Positions 28,245 through 36,877 of a stretch of DNA of 64,000 nucleotides are shown here, piece after piece. The notes below the pieces were generated by a model that searched no databases, was not told the origin of the DNA, and was given only the letters and a program-made list of their open reading frames with translations. Within the stretch, counting starts at the first letter, position 1; every line of letters starts with the position of its first letter. Both the position numbers and the translations under genes were made by a program. Origin of the DNA: Butyrivibrio proteoclasticus (GTDB taxonomy: Bacteria > Bacillota > Clostridia > Lachnospirales > Lachnospiraceae); contig NZ_FOXO01000004.1 in assembly GCF_900115735.1 (NCBI RefSeq), positions 105,081 to 169,080 on the forward strand, read 5' to 3'.

Positions 28245-28607
28245 ATGGGAAAAAGAATACTCATTACTGATGACGCCGCTTTCATGCGTATGATGCTTAA
28301 GGATATCCTTTCCAAGAATGGATATGAGATTGCCGGCGAAGCAGAGAACGGAAAGATTGCAATCGAAAAATATAATGAGTTGAAACCCGACCTTGTAACT
28401 CTCGATATCACAATGCCCGAGCTTGATGGTATTGGAGCTCTAAAGGGAATTAAGGCTGCAGATCCTAATGCGGTTTGTATTATGTGCTCTGCTATGGGTC
28501 AGCAAGCAATGGTTATAGAATCTATTCAGGCTGGTGCCAAGGACTTCATCGTTAAGCCTTTCCAGGCTGACCGTGTTCTTGAGGCCGTTAAAAAAGCCAT
28601 CGGATAA
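28245..28607 (+). CDS. cheY: Chemotaxis response regulator CheY
   Basis: A 120-residue stand-alone receiver domain. The acid pair is in TDDA near residues 9-11, the phosphorylated aspartate in TLDITMPELDG near 55, the S/T switch in MCSAMGQ near 82, and the conserved lysine in FIVKPF near 104. No output domain is fused, which together with TMPELDG favours CheY. It is monocistronic with its own terminator. CheR and a CheC-like phosphatase elsewhere in the window fit the same pathway. Confidence 0.88.
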   Translation: MGKRILITDDAAFMRMMLKDILSKNGYEIAGEAENGKIAIEKYNELKPDLVTLDITMPELDGIGALKGIKAADPNAVCIMCSAMGQQAMVIESIQAGAKDFIVKPFQADRVLEAVKKAIG

Positions 28608-28625
28608 TAATACTTTGCGAATTTC

Positions 28626-28663
28626 AAAAAACCAGTAATGACTGCGTCATTACTGGTTTTTTT
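28626..28663 (+). terminator. Intrinsic terminator of cheY
   Basis: CCAGTAATGA (28632-28641) pairs with TCATTACTGG (28647-28656), followed by seven T. Confidence 0.92.
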
Positions 28664-28690
28664 ATGCTGAATCATGGTAATTTCCGTGGC

Positions 28691-28852
28691 TCAATCATAG
28701 AACGATATTGTCACTCTTCCTGGAATTCCTCTGTCATTCCGGCCACCTTCGCAGTCTCCAAGACCAAGTGGTCCCATAGGAGCCATTGCGTAGCGGTTCT
28801 TGATTTCGAGCTTACCAATCTTGATAGGCTCAAAAAGTCCTTGGTACTTCAT
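28691..28852 (-). pseudogene. N-terminal remnant of an old-yellow-enzyme/enoate-reductase-like gene
   Basis: A 53-codon frame on the minus strand starts at ATG 28852 after a perfect AGGAGG site. It reads MKYQGLFEPIKIGKLEIKNR followed by Y-A-M-A-P-M-G-P-L-G-L. This is the characteristic N-terminus of NADH:flavin oxidoreductases of the enoate reductase/2,4-dienoyl-CoA reductase type, which are normally 640 or more residues. Homology fades after G-G-x-N-D-R-G-I, and the frame stops at 28691. The rest of the gene is absent, so this is a deletion remnant. The intact ribosome site suggests recent loss. Confidence 0.8.
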
Positions 28853-28958
28853 TAAATCTCCTCCTTATTTTTAATGACATACGCCATTTGTTATTTTTTT
28901 GTCATAATATGCATTAATTTTAACCTATGATTTTTTTCCAAGCCATCAACAAAAAGTT

Positions 28959-29261
28959 TCATACGCTAAACAATAAATTTATGTTAAGCCGGACATGCTT
29001 TTTCTCCATAAAAATAGCCCTACACCGTTTTTTAAACGGCATAGGACTATTTATTAAAGTGGGTTTATGAACCTTTTTATAATTAAAACTTACTGCTGTG
29101 TACTGTGTCTGAACAGAGGAAGGATCAAATGCGAAGCCCATAGCCGGTGAGCAAGGAGCATTGTGGTTCTGCTCATCTTCCCAGGCAAGAGATTCTGCTG
29201 AGCCTGAGCCATCAAGTGGCCACTGAATAAAAGAGTTATTCTTTTCTTTTAGCTTTTGCAT
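28959..29261 (-). pseudogene. Possible C-terminal remnant of an extracellular solute-binding protein
   Basis: A 100-codon frame overlaps the 3' end of the HipA-like gene by 13 bp. Residues about 10-60 contain Q-W-P-L-D-G and SPAMGFAFDPSSVQTQYTAV. That resembles the C-terminal region (DUF3502 type) of ABC transporter solute-binding proteins, which typically has S-P-A-L-G-F-x-F-D-x-x-x-V-x-T/N-E. A terminator hairpin lies inside the later part of the frame, so codons beyond about 65 are probably not coding. The assignment is from memory of the family and is tentative. A short unrelated protein is the alternative. Confidence 0.35.
29005..29052 (-). terminator. Imperfect terminator after the Hip-like module
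   Basis: Arms 29012-29030 and 29034-29052 pair over 19 positions with three mismatches. On the minus strand TTTTTA follows the stem. Confidence 0.65.
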
Positions 29262-30010
29262 AATAAACCTTTGTACCTGTCTAATTGGTATTTCAGAACC
29301 GTTAGAGCCCTGGATTGTGGTTCTTCTCTTAATGCCACCTCTAACTTACCATAATCGATTTTCAATGTCACACCTGCTAACTGTGCCTGCATTTCCAGAC
29401 TGGATGAGAAGGGCTGCCCATATGCCAATTCAATATTCTCATCAATAGAATTATCCATTGGAAAGCGCGTAAAATCACTAAGAAGACCAGCTCCATTGTC
29501 AAACACAGGTGCTTCAAAACATTCTTCTGTTTCAGTATCCACAATTATTCCAAGATTATTAAAATGCCTGTCGGTATTCAATATAAGCATATCAAATGAA
29601 AGTATTTTTGACAGATAATCACTGCAATCAAACCCTGTGTAATCACGTATAAATTCTTTTATAAAATTTATCCTATCCTGAGGATCATCCATAATGATAA
29701 TGCGCTCAGACAGGTTCCCTCCAAAATACATATCATACAATCTTTGAAAACTCAAAAAAGAACATCCTTCTTTTAAAAAATTCTGAGATCTGCATCCTTT
29801 TTTCCCATTGATAGTACATTCTTCGTATCCGACAAAATAATCCACATTCGAACAGGAAAGAACAAGCGATGCCAACTGCTCAGTTTTTCCTTCATAACCT
29901 GCTCTGTTCTCTTTATACCAAAATCCCTTATCAAAGTATTTTGGCTGAGTTCCCTTTGAACTTCCTGCAACCATCACCATCGCACGAGGGCTTAACTTGT
30001 AGTCTCTCAT
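29249..30010 (-). CDS. HipA/HipT-like serine/threonine kinase (toxin-like)
   Basis: I chose the ATG at 30010, which overlaps the upstream TGA (ATGA) and implies translational coupling. A longer frame from 30031 has no ribosome site. The roughly 253-residue protein lacks the full N-terminal part of HipA but keeps the kinase core: a GSSKGTQPKY segment near residue 17, the catalytic LNTDRHFNN near 145 (D, H and N) and the metal-binding FDNGAGLL near 170. HipA-type kinases phosphorylate aminoacyl-tRNA synthetases and arrest growth. The preceding gene is an HTH protein, so this is a likely toxin-antitoxin pair. Confidence 0.8.
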   Translation of the reverse strand: MRDYKLSPRAMVMVAGSSKGTQPKYFDKGFWYKENRAGYEGKTEQLASLVLSCSNVDYFVGYEECTINGKKGCRSQNFLKEGCSFLSFQRLYDMYFGGNLSERIIIMDDPQDRINFIKEFIRDYTGFDCSDYLSKILSFDMLILNTDRHFNNLGIIVDTETEECFEAPVFDNGAGLLSDFTRFPMDNSIDENIELAYGQPFSSSLEMQAQLAGVTLKIDYGKLEVALREEPQSRALTVLKYQLDRYKGLLCKS

Positions 30011-30552
30011 ATCAATTTGACATCCTTCCATTTTATTTTTTCATCGTGAAGCTTAATCCAAAAAGTATCTTCATAAGTCACTCCGTGAGACAGTTTAATA
30101 AATTCATAAGGATTATTGGATGTAAGATTAGCTTTTTCTAAAATTCTGTCAAGGTCCGCCCGTCCATCCTCGTAGCATCTGTCCTTCAAAAAAGAATAAA
30201 AACGCTCTAAATTAAGCCTGTTTCCGGAAAAAGGTTGTCCTATACCATCTTTCTTTATTTTGTTGAATTTAATATTTTTTCTACTTCTATCAAGTTCCAC
30301 TATACACACTATTTCATCTCGATCCATAACATCATACACTGTATAATCTACCGGAGTCAGGTGTATATCCATGCCAAGCACATCCAATATAGAAAGAAGT
30401 GTATCTAAAGAAGGCATCTGCTTTCCCGATTCAAATCTACTATAATTTGACTGTTTAATACCGCATAGCTTCGCCATCTGCACTTGAGTCATTCCAAGAG
30501 CTTTTCTTCTTTTCTTTATTTTTATGATTATTTCTTCAACATTTTGCTTCAT
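30007..30552 (-). CDS. XRE-family HTH protein with a HipS-like C-terminal extension (antitoxin candidate)
   Basis: A 181-residue protein. Residues about 12-70 form a Cro/C1-type helix-turn-helix (ALGMTQVQMAKLCGIKQSNY, then SRFESGKQMPSLDTLL). The remaining 110 residues are not found in plain HipB. They end in SHGVTYEDTFWIKLHDEK, which looks like part of the N-terminal HipA subdomain or HipS. It overlaps the kinase gene by 4 nt. The domain split suggests that antitoxin DNA binding and a HipS-like segment are fused in one protein. That reading is inference from layout and motif impressions. Confidence 0.7.
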   Translation of the reverse strand: MKQNVEEIIIKIKKRRKALGMTQVQMAKLCGIKQSNYSRFESGKQMPSLDTLLSILDVLGMDIHLTPVDYTVYDVMDRDEIVCIVELDRSRKNIKFNKIKKDGIGQPFSGNRLNLERFYSFLKDRCYEDGRADLDRILEKANLTSNNPYEFIKLSHGVTYEDTFWIKLHDEKIKWKDVKLI

Positions 30553-30601
30553 GCGTTATTCCTCTGTAATTAGAATATATCATTTTTGATATATTATCAA
30601 A

Positions 30602-30645
30602 CAAAAAAAGAGCTGCAAAAATGATTTCTCATTTTTTACAGCCTC
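30602..30645 (-). terminator. Intrinsic terminator of the ABC exporter operon
   Basis: GAGGCTGTAAAAAATGA and TCATTTTTGCAGCTC can pair with two interruptions. On the minus strand seven T follow. It lies 22 bp after the stop at 30668. Confidence 0.8.
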
Positions 30646-30667
30646 TCGTCTTTATAACACTCATTTT

Positions 30668-32608
30668 TTATGCAGTTTCTTCTGCCTTATTTCCTGTATA
30701 AAGCTGGTAGTAACGCTGCTTCTTGGCAATAAGTTCATCGTGAGTTCCCTGCTCTACGATACGACCCTGTTCAAGGACTACTATACAGTCACTGTTTTTA
30801 ACAGTTGAAAGCCTATGGGCAATAACAAAGGTAGTTCTGCCCTTCATGAGCTTATCCATACCATCCTGAACAATCTTTTCTGTTCTGGTATCAATTGAAG
30901 ATGTCGCTTCATCAAGGATAAGTACCGGAGGATCTGCGATGGCAGCTCTGGCAATAGCCAGGAGCTGGCGCTGTCCCTGTGAAAGATTTGCTCCATCACC
31001 TGTGAGCATTGTGTCATATCCTTCAGGAAGTCTTTTAATAAATCCGTGAGCATTTGCAAGCTTAGCTGCTGCAATTACTTCTTCGTCTGTTGCATCGAGC
31101 TTTCCATAGCGGATATTGTCTCGTACAGTTCCGGTAAAAAGATGTGTATCCTGAAGTACTATTCCAAGTGAACGGCGAAGGTCAGCTTTTTTGATCTTGT
31201 TGATATTGATATTGTCGTATCTGATCTTACCATCCTGAATATCGTAAAATCTGTTGATAAGGTTTGTGATTGTTGTCTTTCCTGCACCTGTTGAACCAAC
31301 AAAAGCAATCTTCTGACCAGGCTTTGCGTGAAGGACAATATCGTGAAGAACCATCTTTTCATCTGTATAACCAAAGTCTACGCCATTAAATGTAACATCA
31401 CCTTCCATTGGCTGATAGGTTGTAGTGTTGTCAGCCTTGTGATAATGCTTCCAAGCCCAGTGACCTGTGTGATGATCTGCTTCAACAACCTGTCCGTCCT
31501 TGATTTCTGCATCAACCAAGGTTACATATCCTTCATCTGTCTCAGGCTTTTCATCAAGAAGTCTGAAAATACGCTCTGCACCTGCAAGTGCCATTATGAT
31601 TGAGTTAAACTGCATGCTTACCTGGTTGATAGGCATTGAGAAGCTCTTATTGAAAGTAAGGAAACTTGCAAGAGCACCAACAGTGAAGCCAACAGCAACT
31701 GAATCAGAAAGAGCTATCGCACCACCGATCATAGCACAGATAACATAACTTGTATTACCAAGCTGAGCATTTATCGGGCCAAGAGCACCAGAAAAGCCGT
31801 TAGCCTTAAAGGAACTCTCATAAAGCTGCTGATTGAGCTCATCGAATTTTTCGATTGCTTCCTGCTCATGATTGAATACTTTGATTACTTTCTGGCCAGT
31901 CATCATCTCTTCGATATAACCATTTAATGAGCCAATGTTCTTCTGCTGAGCTACGAAATTTTTACCTGAAGCCTTTGTTGCCTTAGCTGAGCAAAACAGC
32001 ATAATTCCAACCATCAAAAGAGTTATCAGAGTCAATGGAATACTGAGCACAACCATAGAGATCAGAACGCTCACGATTGTGATCGCACTGCTGAGCATCT
32101 GTGGAATACTCTGGCTTATCATCTGTCTTAAAGTATCAATATCATTGGTGTAGATTGACATGATATCGCCATGGGCATTTGTATCAAAATACTTTATAGG
32201 AAGACTCTCCATGTGGACAAAAAGCTCTTCACGAAGTTTTCTTAGTGTTCCCTGGTTTATGTAGATCATGACCTTTGCCTGAACGAAAGCTGCGATCACA
32301 CCTAATCCATAGAATATCGCAACTCTTCCCATCGCAGCAAGAAGCGGGCCATAATCACTGTTTCCGCTATCGAGCATAGGCTGAATATAGGAATCAATAA
32401 GAGTCTTTGTAAAAAGAGTTCCCTGTACACTTGAAAATACTGTTAACAGTATGCAAACAAGCACAGTTATCATATGTAAAGGATAGTATTTAAACACATA
32501 TCCCATAATTCTCTTAAATAAAGCACCGGGGTTTTGTACCTTTGGTCTTGGCATTCCTCGTCTGTTCCCACCGCCGGGACCTGTTTTTATCTGTTTTGTT
32601 TCTGCCAT
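30668..32608 (-). CDS. ABC exporter half-transporter (consensus-site subunit)
   Basis: A 646-residue fusion of a six-helix membrane domain (residues about 40-345) and an ATPase domain. Walker A GSTGAGKTT is near residue 445, the signature NLSQGQRQLLAIARA near 546, and Walker B VLILDEATSSID near 569 with the catalytic glutamate. A roughly 40-residue insertion precedes the nucleotide domain. It pairs with the preceding gene as a heterodimeric multidrug-type exporter (BmrCD/EfrAB/TM287-288 class). Substrate unknown; the MarR regulator upstream suggests induction by a toxic compound. Confidence 0.92.
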   Translation of the reverse strand: MAETKQIKTGPGGGNRRGMPRPKVQNPGALFKRIMGYVFKYYPLHMITVLVCILLTVFSSVQGTLFTKTLIDSYIQPMLDSGNSDYGPLLAAMGRVAIFYGLGVIAAFVQAKVMIYINQGTLRKLREELFVHMESLPIKYFDTNAHGDIMSIYTNDIDTLRQMISQSIPQMLSSAITIVSVLISMVVLSIPLTLITLLMVGIMLFCSAKATKASGKNFVAQQKNIGSLNGYIEEMMTGQKVIKVFNHEQEAIEKFDELNQQLYESSFKANGFSGALGPINAQLGNTSYVICAMIGGAIALSDSVAVGFTVGALASFLTFNKSFSMPINQVSMQFNSIIMALAGAERIFRLLDEKPETDEGYVTLVDAEIKDGQVVEADHHTGHWAWKHYHKADNTTTYQPMEGDVTFNGVDFGYTDEKMVLHDIVLHAKPGQKIAFVGSTGAGKTTITNLINRFYDIQDGKIRYDNININKIKKADLRRSLGIVLQDTHLFTGTVRDNIRYGKLDATDEEVIAAAKLANAHGFIKRLPEGYDTMLTGDGANLSQGQRQLLAIARAAIADPPVLILDEATSSIDTRTEKIVQDGMDKLMKGRTTFVIAHRLSTVKNSDCIVVLEQGRIVEQGTHDELIAKKQRYYQLYTGNKAEETA

Positions 32609-32722
32609 TATTTAGCCTCCATCTATAAATAAAAAGTTATAAACAATGTGGAAGTTATGCCTCCATCTGAACATCTCCGGCATAACACATTCGAACAAGC
32701 TTAAAAAACACAGCCGGTTCTC

Positions 32723-34471
32723 TTAGCCAGCCTGATCAAAGTCCGCATCTCCCGATGCTCCGGTCTGTGACTCATATACTTCCCTATAAATATCATTGGA
32801 TTTAAGAAGTTCATCATGTGATCCAAATCCATTCACCTTACCATCGTCCATGACGATTATTCTGTCGCATCCCTGAACTGAGCTTATACGCTGAGCAATG
32901 ATAAGCTTTGTGGTTCCAGGTATTTCCTCTGCAAAAGCCTTCCTGATTTTGGCATCTGTAGCTGTATCAACAGCACTTGTTGAATCATCAAGGATAAGGA
33001 TCTTAGGCTTCTTTAAAAGAGCTCTTGCGATACAAAGTCTCTGTCTCTGTCCACCGGAAACATTGGTTCCGCCCTGCTCGATCTCTGTGTTATAGCCCTG
33101 AGGCATCTTCTCTATGAATTCGTCAGCGCAGGCCATTCTGCAGGCTCTCTTGCATTCTTCCAAAGATGCATCCTTATTGCCCCATCTGAGGTTATCAAGA
33201 ATTGTTCCGGAGAACAGCACATTCTTTTGAAGTACTACAGAAACCTGATCTCTCAAAGTCTCAAGGTCATAATCTCTTACATCGATGCCGCCGACCTTAA
33301 CTGAACCGCCTGTGACATCATAGAGTCTGCTTATCAGATTTACCAAAGAAGATTTCGCAGAACCTGTTCCTCCGATGATACCTATTGTCTCGCCGGGATT
33401 TATCTCAAGATTTATGTCTTTTAACACCGGTTCTTCTGAAGTCTGGTTGTATGCAAAGCTTACATGGTCAAAAGAAATACTTCCGTCCGGAACCTCTTTA
33501 ATGGCCTTGTCATTATTTGTGATATTTGTTTTCTCTTCGATAACTTCTGCGATTCGCTTACCGCTTGCTGAAGCCATTGTGAGCATAACAAAGATCATAG
33601 CAAGCATCATGAGGTTCATGAGGATTGTCATACAGTAGGTCAAAAGACTCATCAGATTACCTGTTGTGAGGCTTCCACCAACTATCATATGCGCACCAAG
33701 CCAGCTGATAAGGAGAATGCAGATATACACTGTACCTGTCATGATAGGGCTCATGAAAACAACGTTGGATTCAGCTTTTACAAACATGTTGTAAATATTA
33801 AGAGCAGCTTTTTTAAATTTATTGTTCTCGTAATCTTCTCTTACATAAGCCTTTACTACTCTGATTGCTGATACATTTTCCTGAACACTCTCATTTAGAG
33901 CATCATACTTTTCAAATACTTCTTTGAAATATTTAGTTGCCCTGTTCATTATAAATACCATGATAACTGAAAGAACTGCCACAGCAACCAGATAAATAGA
34001 AGCAAGCTCTGCATTTATGGTAAATGCTGCGATCATGGCAATAATAAGAGATGAAGGTGCTCTCATAGCCATTCTGAGTGTCATCATATAGGCATTCTGG
34101 ATGTTTGTTACATCGGTTGTAAGTCTTGTTACAAGACCTGAAGTTGAGAACTTATCTATATTCGAGAACGAAAATGTCTGGATATTATCGAACATAGCCT
34201 TTCTCAAATTTCTGGCAAAACCAGCTGATGCCTTAGCTCCAAAATAAGCTCCACCAAGGCCGGCAAGAAGTCCAAGAATTGCGATCACGATCATCATGCC
34301 GCCTGTTCTAAAGATCAGAGCCATGTCGCCGCCATATATACCCAGATCGACGATTCTGGCCATCAGGATTGGAATTACCATTTCACAGATAACTTCTCCA
34401 ATCATACAGATTGGAGTCATTATGGAAGGAAATTTAAATTCCTTTATTTCTTTTAGTAATGTCTTAACCAT
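32723..34471 (-). CDS. ABC exporter half-transporter (degenerate-site subunit)
   Basis: A 582-residue membrane-ATPase fusion. The signature NVSGGQRQR is consensus, but Walker B reads ILILDDSTSAVD, with Asp in place of the catalytic Glu, and Walker A reads GGTGSAKSS with Ala before Lys. One degenerate and one consensus site is the hallmark of heterodimeric exporters, and the partner follows 114 bp later. The gene begins 42 bp after the MarR gene with GGGAG upstream, so the three are one operon. Confidence 0.92.
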   Translation of the reverse strand: MVKTLLKEIKEFKFPSIMTPICMIGEVICEMVIPILMARIVDLGIYGGDMALIFRTGGMMIVIAILGLLAGLGGAYFGAKASAGFARNLRKAMFDNIQTFSFSNIDKFSTSGLVTRLTTDVTNIQNAYMMTLRMAMRAPSSLIIAMIAAFTINAELASIYLVAVAVLSVIMVFIMNRATKYFKEVFEKYDALNESVQENVSAIRVVKAYVREDYENNKFKKAALNIYNMFVKAESNVVFMSPIMTGTVYICILLISWLGAHMIVGGSLTTGNLMSLLTYCMTILMNLMMLAMIFVMLTMASASGKRIAEVIEEKTNITNNDKAIKEVPDGSISFDHVSFAYNQTSEEPVLKDINLEINPGETIGIIGGTGSAKSSLVNLISRLYDVTGGSVKVGGIDVRDYDLETLRDQVSVVLQKNVLFSGTILDNLRWGNKDASLEECKRACRMACADEFIEKMPQGYNTEIEQGGTNVSGGQRQRLCIARALLKKPKILILDDSTSAVDTATDAKIRKAFAEEIPGTTKLIIAQRISSVQGCDRIIVMDDGKVNGFGSHDELLKSNDIYREVYESQTGASGDADFDQAG

Positions 34472-34513
34472 ATATTTCTCCCTTTATAAAATAATTAGGG
34501 TAAAACCCTATAA

Positions 34514-34993
34514 TTAACATCTGATATTTATCGAACCCATATTATCTATGACTTTGTCCAAAAGCTTTCTTAAGGATTCAATCTCTTCTTCTGTCATTCC
34601 ATTAACCAGATAATAGTCAGTGTTTTTTCTTCGCTCCCTTCGTTTATCAACAAACTCCAGTCCCTTTTCTGACAGAGTAACATTTCGGCACCTGCGATTG
34701 TCAGGATCTGTCACGTTTTTGATCATGCCCTTTTCTTCCAGCCTCTTCAAAAGACCTATCGTAGTCGGATGCTTGATATGAAGAGCTTCAGAGATATCCT
34801 TTTGAGTCACTTTTTTATCTTTGTGCTCATCAAGGTACGAGATCACCATAACCTGAGAAAAAGTTATATCATCTTCCTTAAGCTCTCTATTGAACATTGC
34901 AACAAAGCCCTCATGGATAAGTTTGAACTTAAAGCCTATGGGCTCATGTTCACGGTCTCTAAAAAACTCATTTTGTCCGTCTGTGCAACTCAT
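34514..34993 (-). CDS. MarR family transcriptional regulator
   Basis: A 159-residue winged-helix regulator. The recognition region is DISEALHIKHPTTIGLLKRL (residues about 66-85), followed by the wing KNVTDPDNRRCRNVTLSEKG. It is first in an operon with the heterodimeric ABC exporter, and two related palindromes overlap its promoter, so autoregulation with derepression by a drug-like ligand is likely. Confidence 0.92.
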   Translation of the reverse strand: MSCTDGQNEFFRDREHEPIGFKFKLIHEGFVAMFNRELKEDDITFSQVMVISYLDEHKDKKVTQKDISEALHIKHPTTIGLLKRLEEKGMIKNVTDPDNRRCRNVTLSEKGLEFVDKRRERRKNTDYYLVNGMTEEEIESLRKLLDKVIDNMGSINIRC

Positions 34994-35050
34994 TTGTCCC
35001 TCTCTTTTCGATATTTTTCGTTGAAAAGAATGTCTTTTCCATAAAAAGAA

Positions 35051-35103
35051 AACATGTAGTTAGCTACATGTTATATAATACGTAGCTAGCTACATGTTGT
35101 CAA
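35051..35103 (-). promoter_or_regulatory. MarR-exporter promoter with two operators
   Basis: On the minus strand TTGACA (35103-35098) and TATTAT (35080-35075) are separated by 17 bp. One operator, a perfect palindrome with arms AACATGTAG and CTACATGTT, lies at 35051-35072 downstream of the -10. A second, matching 19 of 22 positions, lies at 35077-35098 in the spacer. The centres are 26 bp apart. Confidence 0.88.
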
Positions 35104-35141
35104 GAAGTCACTGCACAACTTCATAAAACTTTCATATTTAA

Positions 35142-36761
35142 TTATTCCTCTACTTCAAACCAGTCATCCTGATCTTCATCGTAGTAGTAGTATCTGTCCT
35201 CATATTCATCGTAATAGAACAGAGTATTGGTCTCGTCATCATATAGATAGAGGACATCATCTTCATACATGTACCAGATCTTTTCTTCGTGATCATATAC
35301 CCAGTCATTTTCATAATCATCGCCATCAAAGAAATACTGCCCCGAGCCACCGCTGCTGTAGTTAAAACCATAATCGCTTTCGTAGGATCCCCAGCCGCTC
35401 CAATCATCCTCAAAACCACCATAATCGTAGTAGTCATCATATCCGTCGCTTGAAACAAATGATCCCAGCCATTCGATATACTCATTGTCTAAAGATATGC
35501 CTTTAAAGACATCTTTCAACTTGTCATAAAAGTCAGAGTCTCCATAGGGCAGCGAAACCGAGAGGCCTGTAAGCTCATTTTTGTCTGATGTGTGCCCGTA
35601 ATATGCCACAGAAGCCTTAAGTACAGACATAAGCTTTTTGGCCTCATCACTGTTGTTATCCACACTTTCCATAAGGGCCAGTATGTCGCTTATGTAATAA
35701 TCTGAAAGAGTTACATCGCTACCATCAGATCCCCAAAAATCCCATTCCTCAATCGCTCTTCCTTTAGCCTTATGGTTTCTACTGTAATTCTTGTCAAGAA
35801 GCTTATATTCATTTTTATATGCATAATTTTTCCAGGCATTGAATAAATCTGTGGCAACTGATACGTTAAAAAGAGCAAGACAGGCTGAATCACCGCCATC
35901 TTCATTTTCGTTGTCTGTTATTATGTCATCAATAATATATTTTCCCAAAAGAGGTGTTGCCATTCCCGGATTTTCTTCAAAAGACTTCATCCACCTGTTG
36001 TAGTTCCAACCAAGTCCTGATTCAAAATCCTCTGAAAGGAGAGCATATTTGCAATAAGGCGAAAGGGCGTAACAGGTTTCCATGCTGGCCATAATACAGC
36101 AGTCCATTCCGATCATGTCAAATTGAATGTCACTGTTTTCAGCAAAGGCCTTCGCCATCTCATCAATAGTCAGACTTTCGTCTTCATCCTGCCACTCATC
36201 ATAGCCAAATCCATAAACCGGGCCGCCGCCATGATTCCAAAATACAAAAAGATATCTGTCAGCAGGATACTTTGTTTTACAAAAGCCCACAAATTCCGAT
36301 AACGTATCTTTTGCTGTGCAGTCAAGCTGTCCCAGATTATCTCTCACCAAAACAAGATTTCCGTTATCTACTTTGTATGTCTGTGCCGTTTGTGAAGATA
36401 TCCCAAAGCCATGCCACTTTTTTGTCCCCATGGTCTGAATAATGACATTTACATTATTCCCTATGGCAGAGGTAAGCATCTCCTCTATATCTTCACATGC
36501 CTCCCCCGCCTCTGACTCAAGGTCTGATCCATTCATGTAGATCATTATTGTGGCTGATTTTGCGTCAGTATCCACAGATACCACATCAATATCAGCATAC
36601 GGATTTAAGGCACTGTTTTCCTGTGACTGCTCTGTTACAGCATCACTTGTCTGTACCGTCTCAGGACTTTCATCATCCGTAGGTATTAGCATGATAACAA
36701 TAAACAAGATCCCCAGTATTGCCAGAAGTATCAGTATAGTTTTCCCTATCTTTTTAAGCAT
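35142..36761 (-). CDS. Clostripain-family (C11) cysteine peptidase with acidic-aromatic tail
   Basis: I chose the ATG at 36761 (MLKKIGKTILI) with GGGGAGGACTTA upstream. The 539-residue protein has an N-terminal membrane segment or uncleaved signal (residues about 7-28). The C11 peptidase domain has the catalytic His in FWNHGGGP near 183 and Cys in GMDCCIMAS near 227. It is probably secreted or anchored outside. From about residue 430 the sequence becomes a roughly 100-residue tail dominated by D, E, Y, G and W, unlike known peptidase domains. Neighbours give no further hint. Whether the peptidase is self-processed like clostripain is not visible. Confidence 0.85.
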   Translation of the reverse strand: MLKKIGKTILILLAILGILFIVIMLIPTDDESPETVQTSDAVTEQSQENSALNPYADIDVVSVDTDAKSATIMIYMNGSDLESEAGEACEDIEEMLTSAIGNNVNVIIQTMGTKKWHGFGISSQTAQTYKVDNGNLVLVRDNLGQLDCTAKDTLSEFVGFCKTKYPADRYLFVFWNHGGGPVYGFGYDEWQDEDESLTIDEMAKAFAENSDIQFDMIGMDCCIMASMETCYALSPYCKYALLSEDFESGLGWNYNRWMKSFEENPGMATPLLGKYIIDDIITDNENEDGGDSACLALFNVSVATDLFNAWKNYAYKNEYKLLDKNYSRNHKAKGRAIEEWDFWGSDGSDVTLSDYYISDILALMESVDNNSDEAKKLMSVLKASVAYYGHTSDKNELTGLSVSLPYGDSDFYDKLKDVFKGISLDNEYIEWLGSFVSSDGYDDYYDYGGFEDDWSGWGSYESDYGFNYSSGGSGQYFFDGDDYENDWVYDHEEKIWYMYEDDVLYLYDDETNTLFYYDEYEDRYYYYDEDQDDWFEVEE

Positions 36762-36788
36762 TAAGTCCTCCCCATTTTCCCAACGCAA

Positions 36789-36826
36789 CTAAAAACTGCC
36801 AGAATACGCTCTGTATCCCGGCAGTT
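36789..36826 (-). terminator. Intrinsic terminator of the fru/pts cluster
   Basis: AACTGCC (36794-36800) pairs with GGCAGTT (36820-36826), extended inward by GGATAC/GTATTC around a one-base mismatch. TTTTT follows on the minus strand. It lies 52 bp after the ptsI stop. Confidence 0.85.
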
Positions 36827-36877
36827 TCATTTTACCATATGTTTATGCTATCTAATTATATAAATAATCTAATACCA

